DNA of 64,000 nt from Bacillota bacterium. Lineage in GTDB: Bacteria > Bacillota > Clostridia > Christensenellales > Aristaeellaceae. Positions 1 through 7,134 of the stretch are shown here, in pieces. How positions within the stretch are numbered: the first letter of the stretch is position 1; each line of letters begins with the position of its first letter. Both the position numbers and the translations under genes were made by a program. The notes beneath the pieces were generated by a model, which was not told the origin of the DNA, did not search any database, and saw only the letters and a program-made list of their open reading frames with translations. Location: contig JAEZTL010000001.1 in NCBI GenBank assembly GCA_023421395.1, positions 1-64,000 on the forward strand. The letters are read 5' to 3'.

Positions 1-41
1 GTGTAGTTTAATCCCTTCTGGCGGTCGTTGCGGATGTCCAT
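1..41 (-). CDS. Putative IstA-like transposase, N-terminal fragment (partial)
   Basis: An ATG at 41 (minus) follows an AAGGAG Shine-Dalgarno at 51-56 with 8-nt spacing. Translation gives MDIRNDRQKGLNY before the window ends. This resembles the start of IS21-family IstA proteins, which open with a short D-I/V-R motif leading into a helix-turn-helix. The gene lies immediately inside the repeat-bearing terminus described for 1-185. Only about 13 codons are visible, so the call is tentative. Confidence 0.45.
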   Translation of the reverse strand, partial: MDIRNDRQKGLNY

Positions 42-185
42 CCATTTTGCTCCTTCCATTCCTTCAGCCCTTTCTGCCACACCTTCCTGTGTAACAGAAA
101 GAGTCTACCATCCGCCCAACACCCACCGCCACTTTATGACATTTTTTCTCCGCCATTTTTTATCATTTTATCACCGCCACTGACA
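1..185 (-). mobile_element. IS21-family-like element, one terminal region (runs off window)
   Basis: On the minus strand the sequence begins TGTCAGTGGCGGTG at 185 and leads through an AT-rich stretch to an SD and a start codon at 41. Three related 10-bp motifs (CACCGCCACT at 124 and 172, CTCCGCCATT at 148 on the plus strand) recur at exactly 24-bp spacing. A TGT terminus plus spaced terminal repeats is typical of IS21-family ends, where they bind the transposase. The other end and the target duplication lie outside the window, so family assignment rests on the terminus and 13 residues of a putative IstA. Confidence 0.6.
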
Positions 186-415
186 ACCGGGACCGCTTCC
201 CTGAGTTTCACCGCCAGCTTGCCCATCTCCATGCTGTGATACCGCCTTTTGATTGTTTGTTGTCTTTGGCTGAGACACAGCTTACGACAATACCAAGACC
301 GTCAAGCCGACCTTGAACATCAAGGTATCCATCACCGGTTACGATCTCGCTGCCTACAACGAGTTCGTGAAGAATCCCCCGATAGAGGTCGAAGGCCGCG
401 TCCGCCTGCCTATGC

Positions 416-441
416 GCCCTCGAGTGTTTGCGCTCGGGCTT
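416..441 (+). terminator. Terminator-like hairpin
   Basis: GCCCTCGAG and CGCTCGGGC flank a 6-nt loop and are followed by TTTG. The stem has one mismatch and the T-tract is short. It could end transcription of whatever once preceded it on the plus strand. Confidence 0.35.
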
Positions 442-472
442 TGTAGAACACATCGTCGTGGCCCGGTGCAAA

Positions 473-520
473 GACAGCCTCCTGCATTTGCTGGATTTTC
501 AGCAACTACAGGAGGGCTTT
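473..520. repeat. Large imperfect stem-loop
   Basis: AGCCTCCTG at about 475 pairs with CAGGAGGGCT near 510 (one bulge), and an inner stem TGCTG/CAGCA closes a small loop. On the minus strand it lies directly downstream of the tRNA-like fragment at 525-571, the position expected of a terminator for that transcript. Confidence 0.45.
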
Positions 521-524
521 GGAT

Positions 525-571
525 CGAGGTGGACAGGATTTGAACCTGCGGCCTTTCGGTCCCGAAGTCGA
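525..571 (-). pseudogene. tRNA 3'-half-like remnant
   Basis: On the minus strand a T-arm-like segment GCAGG-TTCAAAT-CCTGT is followed by an acceptor-like CCACCTC, and is preceded by CTTCGGGACCGAAAG, which could be a variable arm or a decayed anticodon arm. No matching D-arm or 5' acceptor strand is present upstream and no CCA is encoded. Fragments of this sort are often left as attachment-site copies when elements integrate into tRNA genes. Isotype is uncertain (Pro- or Ser-like). Confidence 0.4.
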
Positions 572-754
572 ACGAAGGGGCTCATTATGTCGGCCAATGT
601 CTGCATAAGTCAGGAGGGAAGGTCCGCAAATCGGCATAGCCGGACATGCCCGGACAGAATCCGTTGCAAAATGGTTGCATGAAAACGGCCACTCCAACTC
701 CTCTCCCTACCGTTTTTGCAAGACGCACGTATGATATTGATTTATAACGTTGAA

Positions 755-1555
755 TCAGGTTACCGGCTTGCCAGCACTTTTATTGCCCCATACAATATAC
801 GCTTCTGAGGCGATATAGACCACAAGACACGCGATCACCGTCCCAATGACCGCGGGGTATGCGCCTGAGAATGTGGCCGGGGACACATGCTTGATCAGAA
901 TGCCCGTGTACGCCCAGATCAGCACCAGCCCGTAGGCAACGTCCTTTCGGGTGACCATGGTTGCCGTTCCGATGGCCATCGCAACGAGCAGGATGACAAT
1001 CATCCACCCCTGTTCCGACCAACCGAACCGATCCCAGCCGATTCGAACCAGAAGCGCCGTGACGTTCGCCACGGTCGCCACAGTGATCCAGCCGAAATAC
1101 AGGCTGAAGGGCACCCGGTAGAATACCTTTTCAGTTCTGCTAAGCTGCATTCCGTCCAGCGTGAAATGAATGACGATCAAGCTGACCAGAAGTACCAGCA
1201 TCAATCCCACGGAAAGCGGGATGCTTCCGTAATGCCACGAGAAGATCCAGGCGATATTGGCCAGAGAGGAGATGACAAATACTTTCCTAACCTTGTCAAG
1301 CGCAATCGGCTCCGCGTTCTTCCTTCTAAACCCGAACTGGTAGATTGAAAAAGCAGCGAGCGCAAGATAGATCAGCCCCCAGATCGAAAATGTCAATCCC
1401 GCGGGGGCAAACAGATTGGGCATCGAGTCGGATACCTGTCCAGGCGTAACGCTGTTGATCGGCAGCATTTGGGCCAAATAGTTCACGATGACCATGGCGA
1501 CAAAGGCAATCGCAACGGCGAGTTTTAGCGTCAGCTTCTTTGTCCGTGTTTCCAT
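755..1555 (-). CDS. TspO/MBR-like tryptophan-rich membrane protein
   Basis: 266-residue integral membrane protein with about seven hydrophobic segments. The segment PAGLTFSIWGLIYLAL near residue 60 matches the P-x-G-x-x-F-x-I-W-G-x-I-Y signature of the longer TspO/MBR-related (tryptophan-rich sensory) proteins, and W residues recur in later helices. Canonical TspO has five helices and about 160 residues, so this is the long variant. TspO relatives bind porphyrins or other hydrophobic ligands; the ligand here is unknown. The ATG at 1555 is chosen over upstream codons because GGGAGGG lies 6-8 bp before it. It is co-directional with, and 132 bp downstream of, the CrtO-like gene, so it may be the last gene of that cluster. 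Confidence 0.6.
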   Translation of the reverse strand: METRTKKLTLKLAVAIAFVAMVIVNYLAQMLPINSVTPGQVSDSMPNLFAPAGLTFSIWGLIYLALAAFSIYQFGFRRKNAEPIALDKVRKVFVISSLANIAWIFSWHYGSIPLSVGLMLVLLVSLIVIHFTLDGMQLSRTEKVFYRVPFSLYFGWITVATVANVTALLVRIGWDRFGWSEQGWMIVILLVAMAIGTATMVTRKDVAYGLVLIWAYTGILIKHVSPATFSGAYPAVIGTVIACLVVYIASEAYIVWGNKSAGKPVT

Positions 1556-1687
1556 TGTGTTCACCCTCCCTTGAATCATTGAGGATCGCCGTACCATTTT
1601 ATTACCTCTGTGAGAGCTTGCCATAACACAGGCGGGATGTAAAATCCACATTCAAAAGATCATCCAAAGCGGACATCACTCACGGAT

Positions 1688-2185
1688 TTAACTTCGCGCC
1701 CGATACTCCATCTTCTCCAGTAAAGCACGAATCCTTGGCCGGTTGTAGCGCTGAACGATGACGCAGGGTAGGTTGACAGCCAGCGCATAGAACAGCATAT
1801 AGAAAATCAACCTTGGCGGACCAATCAAGCCGAAAAGCCAGAATGGCAGGATCGCCAGCAGGTGCGTCAACTCCGCGCGGCAGGATTCCGTAAGAAATCG
1901 TTCCAAGTTTTCGCTGGAGAAATCCGTCAGCCGCTTTTTTCGATAACCACTTTTGGTGACCGCGGCGCCATCCGGCAGCAGGTGTTTCCAACGATCCACT
2001 TTAAACATCCGCCGGTAGAATCGCCCGCCCTGTTCCCAACGGCGTTCACGGAACAGATACCGGTCTGACGACAGCAAATGCTCTGAGATTTTCAGGCAGA
2101 TAAGCGCCGCGCCAAGCTGAAAGAAAAACCACCCGGCAAAGCATATTGCGATCGTCCACGAAGCGGGCAGGAACAGTATCTGCAT
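1688..2185 (-). CDS. CrtO-like glycosyl-diaponeurosporenoate acyltransferase family protein
   Basis: 165-residue membrane protein with hydrophobic segments near residues 8-30, 108-125 and 128-145. The body carries the family-typical RERRWEQGGRFYRRMFKVDRW stretch and the motif RAELTHLLAILPF. In Staphylococcus the CrtO acyltransferase adds a fatty acyl chain to the glucosyl group of a C30 carotenoid acid as the last step of staphyloxanthin synthesis. The start follows GGGGAGGTAACAC and lies 3 bp after the stop of the preceding glycosyltransferase, so the two are translationally linked. The substrate in this organism is inferred from context only. Confidence 0.7.
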   Translation of the reverse strand: MQILFLPASWTIAICFAGWFFFQLGAALICLKISEHLLSSDRYLFRERRWEQGGRFYRRMFKVDRWKHLLPDGAAVTKSGYRKKRLTDFSSENLERFLTESCRAELTHLLAILPFWLFGLIGPPRLIFYMLFYALAVNLPCVIVQRYNRPRIRALLEKMEYRARS

Positions 2186-2188
2186 GTG

Positions 2189-3283
2189 TTACCTCCCCCT
2201 GCGAATCTCCCGGCCTTTCCAATATACCGGGATATTCAACGTCTTCTTGATCCACGACCACAGGAATACCCACAGGAAAACTGCGAGCGGAATGGGATAC
2301 GACACAACAACCGACGCGCGAAAGCTTCCAATCTGGTGGGAAACCCGCCGCAGTTCCATTACCCACAGCGCATACATCGCGGCTTGGAGCCCCAACTCAA
2401 GCCAATCCTGCCCGCATGCGGAAAGCACCATCCTGAGCGGAACCGAGGTGCAGCCCGTGACCCAAACGCAGACCAGCGCAAAAAGCGGAAGCGGGGTTCT
2501 GGAGGCGCCTTCCGCAAAATTCTTTGTCCAACCTTGAACCAGAGAGCGAAATCCCTCCTGGTACATCCGAAACGAAATCAAGTTGCCGCCCGCAATCAGC
2601 CGGAAGCCGATCCCGGCTTTCCGAAGCCTTTCCCCGAGTGCCAGGTCTTCAATGATGCAGGAGCGAACGCCGACAAAGCCTCCGATTTCGTCAAACACCT
2701 TCCGCGCCATCAGGATCACCGGCCCGAACAGGCCGACCCCGCGAGGCTGCGGAAGGGCCGCGCCATTTGCGCCGAACTGCAGCGCGTTGAAAAAAAGCGC
2801 CAACTGTTCATACCCTCTGGGAACCCGGTGAAACGGCTGCGCCGAGATCACGGAATCCCCCGCCTGATGTGCCGACAAAAGTGCATGGATGGCATCCGGC
2901 GCAAGGCGGACGTCGGCATCCAGGAACAGAAGGCGTTCTCCCGCCGAGGCCTGCGCGCCTGTTTCGCAGGCCCAGGGCTTTCCGAGCCAGCCATCAGGCC
3001 TTTCCGGGGCGGTGATCACGCGCGCACCGTGGGCGGCGGCAACCGCCGCGGTATCGTCCGAAGAATCGTCGTCCACGCAGATCACTTCAAAAGGAGGCAC
3101 CGTCTGCCGCTTCAAGTCCTTGAGCAGGTCCGGCAGCGTCTTCGCCTCATTCCGAGCCGGAATGATCACGGACACCCGCGCGTCCCCATGCCCAGACTTC
3201 TCTAACGTTAGCGCTGGGAATCGGAAGAACAGGATGCGGCTTGCCACAATGCCCGCAAGGCCCGTCAGAATGCCCGCAATCAC
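2189..3283 (-). CDS. CrtQ-like family 2 glycosyltransferase
   Basis: 364-residue GT-A glycosyltransferase. An N-terminal hydrophobic segment is followed by VSVIIPARNEAKTLP (nucleotide-binding start), DDDSSDDT, the DxD-type LFLDADVRL metal site, IIEDLALGERLRKAG and QGWTKNF, then C-terminal membrane helices. The DGWLGKPWAC motif is typical of CrtQ and related hopanoid/carotenoid glycosyltransferases. The likely role is transfer of a sugar to a membrane isoprenoid acid or alcohol. The start is the GTG at 3283, whose G-T-G-A overlaps the TGA of the upstream desaturase and which has AGGGAG 5-7 bp before it; a start further upstream would lack an SD. Confidence 0.75.
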   Translation of the reverse strand: MIAGILTGLAGIVASRILFFRFPALTLEKSGHGDARVSVIIPARNEAKTLPDLLKDLKRQTVPPFEVICVDDDSSDDTAAVAAAHGARVITAPERPDGWLGKPWACETGAQASAGERLLFLDADVRLAPDAIHALLSAHQAGDSVISAQPFHRVPRGYEQLALFFNALQFGANGAALPQPRGVGLFGPVILMARKVFDEIGGFVGVRSCIIEDLALGERLRKAGIGFRLIAGGNLISFRMYQEGFRSLVQGWTKNFAEGASRTPLPLFALVCVWVTGCTSVPLRMVLSACGQDWLELGLQAAMYALWVMELRRVSHQIGSFRASVVVSYPIPLAVFLWVFLWSWIKKTLNIPVYWKGREIRRGR

Positions 3284-4857
3284 GGTTTCTCCCTCCGGAG
3301 ATCTTTGATTGCGGCATCCGTGGCCAGTTTCCCCGTCAGGATCGATACGGGAAGCCCGGAAGGGCTGAATGTCCATTGTCCGGCCTGGAACGTGTTGGGG
3401 ATGGGGGTAAAAACGGAGCTTGCGATCTTTTGAAACCGGTGTTCCGCGGGCATAGCGCCATCAAAGGCCCATCCCGTAATCGCGCCGTCCGTGTTGCCCG
3501 TCGTCCGCTCTATGGTGAGCGGCGTCGCGCAGGAAGCATCCAGCACGCGCCCGCCGATGCCGGGCACCGCCTTCTCAAGTTGCTTCAATATCCACTCTAT
3601 GCCGAGCGCCTTGAATCCCGGATACCAGCCGGCCTTTTCGATCTGCCGGACAAGGTCGACACTGAAAAGCGTGCTGACGATCAGCCCGGACTTCCCTTCG
3701 GGCGCAAGATCAGCCTGCCGAACCGCCGGACACGAGATTTCGTACGTCGTCCGCTCGAAGAACAAGCGCAGCCAATCTTCCAACGCCTGCCGACCTTCTG
3801 CCTTGCGCCAGTTCTCATACCCAACGGTTGTGAGCCCGCTCGGTTCAGGCGTATAAAAGCAGTGGGCGCCCAGAGCGTCCTCGATCACATCGGGCGCGAT
3901 GTCGAGCGCAAGGTACACGGAGAGCACCGAGTCTCCGCCCTTCCCTCGCCCGACCAGTGCCGCCTGCGCTTCAGCGCGAACGCTGCTCGCGGGCAAAACT
4001 CCGGCCGCTGCGTAAAGCGCCTTCATGTCTGCTGCCCAGATCAGCTTTCTGTAGCGGAAACTGCGCCCATCCGGAGTTTCCGCTATTCGTTTTTTCCAGT
4101 CGAACCGATCGATCATGGTTTGACACGCGATCTCGCCGCCGTGCGCGCACACGTATTCCGCCATCGCCCGGCTGAGCGCGCCGGTCCCGCCCTTGGGGTA
4201 CATGTAGTCCTGATACATGCCGAAATAGCTCAGCGCGAAAAAGCTGGGCGTGTTCCGGAAAAAGTGCTGCGAGATCATATCCTTGAGCGCCTGGTTCGAG
4301 GTGAGCCGGGTGAGATGGCTGTCGATCGGCTGTTGGTATTTCTTCATTTTCCGCATGTTAACCTGGTAGCGCATCAGCCAAGGCAGAAGTGTTTTTACGA
4401 GGTAGTGAAGATCTTTTTTCATATCTAAGAATAGCGGATTATCGATGCCATAGAGCACGTCCATGATGCCCATGACCCGGCGAATTTCGGCGAGGATGGC
4501 GTCGATGGAATCGCGCTCACCGGGAAAGATACCTTTCAGCATTGAACCGTACGCTTCAAGGCCGCCTTGATCAAGCCGGACAGCCCGATCCCCGATGGAG
4601 ATCGAAACAGGGTTGGTCAGAAACTCCAGATCGAGTCCAAGCTCCCGCAGCATCGGCCGGACGACGCCGGAATTCTCTACCGCGCGAAGCCCCGCATCGA
4701 AATGGAACCCGTCTGATTTAAAGTCCGCGACCAAGCCGCCCGAAGCTTTTGCGCGCTCGCAAACGAGAACCCGAAATCCACCCTTGGCCAGATAAGCTGC
4801 GGCTGTAAGACCCGCGATGCCCGCGCCGACCACCAGCGCGTCATATGTTATCTCCAT
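3280..4857 (-). CDS. CrtN/phytoene-desaturase-like FAD oxidoreductase
   Basis: 525-residue flavoprotein of the carotenoid desaturase/amine oxidase superfamily. The N-terminal dinucleotide fold VVGAGIAGLTAAAYLAKGG is followed by an ERAKASGG acidic end. The central region includes YPKGGTGALSRAMAEY, characteristic of CrtN/CrtP enzymes, and a C-terminal FAD-contact segment around GLPVSILTGKLA closes the fold. Such enzymes introduce double bonds into, or oxidise, linear polyisoprenoids at the membrane. It is second in the operon, 4 bp after the first oxidoreductase. Its exact substrate (C30 or C40 polyene, or another lipid) cannot be read from sequence. Confidence 0.75.
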   Translation of the reverse strand: MEITYDALVVGAGIAGLTAAAYLAKGGFRVLVCERAKASGGLVADFKSDGFHFDAGLRAVENSGVVRPMLRELGLDLEFLTNPVSISIGDRAVRLDQGGLEAYGSMLKGIFPGERDSIDAILAEIRRVMGIMDVLYGIDNPLFLDMKKDLHYLVKTLLPWLMRYQVNMRKMKKYQQPIDSHLTRLTSNQALKDMISQHFFRNTPSFFALSYFGMYQDYMYPKGGTGALSRAMAEYVCAHGGEIACQTMIDRFDWKKRIAETPDGRSFRYRKLIWAADMKALYAAAGVLPASSVRAEAQAALVGRGKGGDSVLSVYLALDIAPDVIEDALGAHCFYTPEPSGLTTVGYENWRKAEGRQALEDWLRLFFERTTYEISCPAVRQADLAPEGKSGLIVSTLFSVDLVRQIEKAGWYPGFKALGIEWILKQLEKAVPGIGGRVLDASCATPLTIERTTGNTDGAITGWAFDGAMPAEHRFQKIASSVFTPIPNTFQAGQWTFSPSGLPVSILTGKLATDAAIKDLRREKP

Positions 4858-4861
4858 GGCG

Positions 4862-6703
4862 TTACTCCTCGGGTTTCTTTAGCATCTGTAAGACTTCCTG
4901 GATGCAAACCGGCCGTCCGACTCTCGCGTTTTCAACGCATCGCGCTTCGCAAGACTTCAAGTCTACCGTGCCATGCGCTGCGCCAATCGCCTTTCGCGCG
5001 CCAACTGCGTTGCCGACGGCCGCGCGCCGCATGATGCCCGGGATGTCTAGACCCGTGCCCGCGGAACACCTTGGATGTTCGCAGAACTGGCAGGCGGAGG
5101 CCAGGCGCATCAATTCGCGCTCGTTTTCCGTCGCGTGCTGATATGCGTCGCCGGAGTGAACCGGCGGCTTCACTATCCGCACATAATTCTTCATGTCCGG
5201 ACGGTAGGCAAAAGGTTCCAGCCCGCACTTTTTCAATATTGCATTGGCGGCGGCGATCCCAGAGGTGGTCACCGTCGGAGTTCCCGTTCCCATCACGGTG
5301 GATTCTCCGCAGCAGAACAGGTTGTCCCATTCCGTTCGGGTATGCAGTCGCTTGAACATGTGCTGCCCCAACATTTGCTTTGGCCCGGCGACCGCTCCGC
5401 CGTTTTTGTTCAGATACCGCTCGATCGTTCTGGGCGTAGCCAGCTCGGCATGCCGCACATGGTTTTCTAAGCCCGGGAATCGCCGTGACAATATAGAAAG
5501 GAGGCGCTTCTGCTCCTTCTGCTTCATCGACCGGTACCCGGCGTCATCAAGTTCCTCCCACCGCTCAAATGACGGTCCGATGGCGGTAATTACATGCGCA
5601 TCTTCGCCGCACAGCGTGGCATCATCAATGCTGGGAATGTAGGCGGTCACTTCGCTCTCATCAATATGGTCGGGATTTCCCACCAGCATTTCAACGGGTT
5701 GGGTCCCTTCGGGAATGGCGGCGCGGTCGACAAGGGCGTACAGCACCACGCTGGGGTAGGTGGGCTTTTGAGCGGTCGCCCACTCAACCCTTGCCGCCGT
5801 CGTGTATTTGGGATCAATCAGCTTGCCGTAGAGGTTCCATACGGTCCCGGAATAGACCAGATACGCCGCTCGGATCTCCTCTCCGGTACCGGTCAGAACG
5901 CCGGACGGCTTCCCATCCTCGAATGTGATGCCCACCGCCTCTTTGCCGTACAGGATCTCTCCGCCATGTTCCTCAATCACCTGTTCCAGTTTCCCCGGCA
6001 GGAACAGGGTCGAACCGGCGGGATAATAGCTCCCGCCGATGTGATTGTCCACAAACATCACGGCGGCCAGGATCGCCGGGGATTCCCCGACGGTTGTATA
6101 GCAGTAGGTCGACGTCAGTTTGTCAAAGAACTTGAAGATCTCCGGGTCGGTGAAATAGCGTTCCAGAAGGCTGCGGGCGCTTGTGTTCAGGCAACTCAGA
6201 AACCGGATGTATGAGAGCGGGTGACGAATCAGGCTCTTAAGCGCGCCTGCGGGCGGCGTCTCGTCCGGCGTCGTATAGCTGGGATTTTCCACCATGACGT
6301 GCCGATACATTTTCTCCATATCCCGGTAAAACCGAAATATGTTCTGACGCTCACCTGGAAAAGCCTCTGATAGTTCTTCCGCGAACCGATCAATATCAGG
6401 CCAGAAACAGATTTTCCGCCCTTTGAAATTGACGGTATACAGAAGCTCGTGCCGGATGATGTCGATGGGTTCCTCCAGACAATTGAATACGAACCTGTGC
6501 GCGTTGAACCCCCGCTCCCCAAACCCGAACAGCATTGCCGAACCCTGGTCGAAGATCGCGCCGTCGCGCTTGAATATGCCGCAAGAACCGCCCGGCGTCA
6601 TACTTTTCTCAAGTATGCCAACGCGAAGGCCGCGTTTTGCGAAGAGGCTGGCGCATGTCAAGCCGGATATGCCTGCACCGATGACCAAAACGTCATACCC
6701 CAT
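4862..6703 (-). CDS. CrtN-like FAD oxidoreductase with C-terminal [4Fe-4S]-like module
   Basis: 613-residue fusion. Residues 1 to about 500 form a carotenoid-desaturase-type flavoprotein: VIGAGISGLTCASLFAKRG at the N-terminus, YYPAGSTLFLPGKLEQVIEE in the middle and a C-terminal FAD segment GTPTVTTSGIAAANAIL. Residues about 525-613 add a Cys-rich tail with C538, C541, C546 and then C585, C589, C600. The pattern CxxCxxxxC ... CxxxC ... GRPVCIQEVL resembles the [4Fe-4S] domain normally placed N-terminally in glutamate synthase small subunits and dihydropyrimidine dehydrogenase. The tail suggests electron transfer from the flavin to an Fe-S partner rather than to oxygen (inference). The start has GGAGGG 6-7 bp upstream. 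First gene of the minus-strand cluster. Confidence 0.7.
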   Translation of the reverse strand: MGYDVLVIGAGISGLTCASLFAKRGLRVGILEKSMTPGGSCGIFKRDGAIFDQGSAMLFGFGERGFNAHRFVFNCLEEPIDIIRHELLYTVNFKGRKICFWPDIDRFAEELSEAFPGERQNIFRFYRDMEKMYRHVMVENPSYTTPDETPPAGALKSLIRHPLSYIRFLSCLNTSARSLLERYFTDPEIFKFFDKLTSTYCYTTVGESPAILAAVMFVDNHIGGSYYPAGSTLFLPGKLEQVIEEHGGEILYGKEAVGITFEDGKPSGVLTGTGEEIRAAYLVYSGTVWNLYGKLIDPKYTTAARVEWATAQKPTYPSVVLYALVDRAAIPEGTQPVEMLVGNPDHIDESEVTAYIPSIDDATLCGEDAHVITAIGPSFERWEELDDAGYRSMKQKEQKRLLSILSRRFPGLENHVRHAELATPRTIERYLNKNGGAVAGPKQMLGQHMFKRLHTRTEWDNLFCCGESTVMGTGTPTVTTSGIAAANAILKKCGLEPFAYRPDMKNYVRIVKPPVHSGDAYQHATENERELMRLASACQFCEHPRCSAGTGLDIPGIMRRAAVGNAVGARKAIGAAHGTVDLKSCEARCVENARVGRPVCIQEVLQMLKKPEE

Positions 6704-6747
6704 AATTCCCTCCGGGCATTCACTTATATAATGGCTTAGATATTATT

Positions 6748-6775
6748 AATATACCAAATGCTGCTTCATTGAAAA
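6748..6775 (-). promoter_or_regulatory. Candidate sigma-A promoter for the desaturase cluster
   Basis: On the minus strand TTTTCA (6770-6775) is separated by 16 bp from TATATT (6748-6753), about 45 bp before the first start codon. Both boxes are imperfect, and a second AT-rich -10-like TATATA lies closer to the gene. Confidence 0.35.
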
Positions 6776-7090
6776 CAATTTCGGGCAAAAGAAGATCGAG
6801 TCATGTGCTGCTTTAATAAACACGGATATCAACAGGGTTTGATTTTCACCCCTTCCGCCAAAGGGAAAGCCCGGAAATGCCTGGGATACAGCGTTTTCGG
6901 GCAGTTTTATGCTCGCCCGGCTTGACCTTTCATGCAATTGGTTGGCTATTTTCCGAAGTTTTGAGGGCATTTGAGGGTATTGGCGCGGGTGGAAATCTGA
7001 CGGCTAATCCGATGAAGCAAGAGGGGGGTAAGGCACGGGCGCTTGCCGGCGCCATGTGACGCCTTTGACAAATTAGCAGGCCGTATATTG

Positions 7091-7116
7091 ATCCCCCCAC
7101 CGTCCGGCGGGGGGAT
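7091..7116 (-). terminator. GC-rich hairpin downstream of CoA-disulfide reductase
   Basis: ATCCCCCC and GGGGGGAT form a perfect 8-bp outer stem that extends inward. It follows the stop of the minus-strand gene at 7135 by about 20 bp. There is no clear U-tract, so it may be an mRNA 3'-end stabiliser or an imperfect terminator. Confidence 0.45.
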
Positions 7117-7134
7117 ATCTGCACGCGGACGCTT

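Larger units (their letters stand above)
186..754. other. Gene-poor remnant region between IS end and TspO-like gene
   Basis: No convincing complete gene. A short plus-strand frame around 277-400 reads like protein (TLNIKVSITGYDLAAYNEF) but has a stop just upstream, no Shine-Dalgarno and no recognisable family, so it may be a gene remnant. The stretch also holds two hairpins (416-441 and 473-520) and a tRNA 3'-end-like sequence (525-571). The mix of IS end, tRNA-like fragment and degenerate coding suggests a recombination or integration scar; that is inference. Confidence 0.5.
6704..7134. other. Intergenic region, no gene seen
   Basis: 431 bp between the desaturase cluster and the CoA-disulfide reductase. 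It is AT-rich close to 6720-6850, where the desaturase-cluster promoter should lie, and ends in a GC hairpin at 7091-7116. Short frames within it have no SD or family likeness. Confidence 0.6.

Noticed and set aside
208..471. 87-residue minus-strand frame near the IS end
   Set aside because: No SD or family likeness; overlaps an equally plausible plus-strand remnant, so neither is called as a gene.
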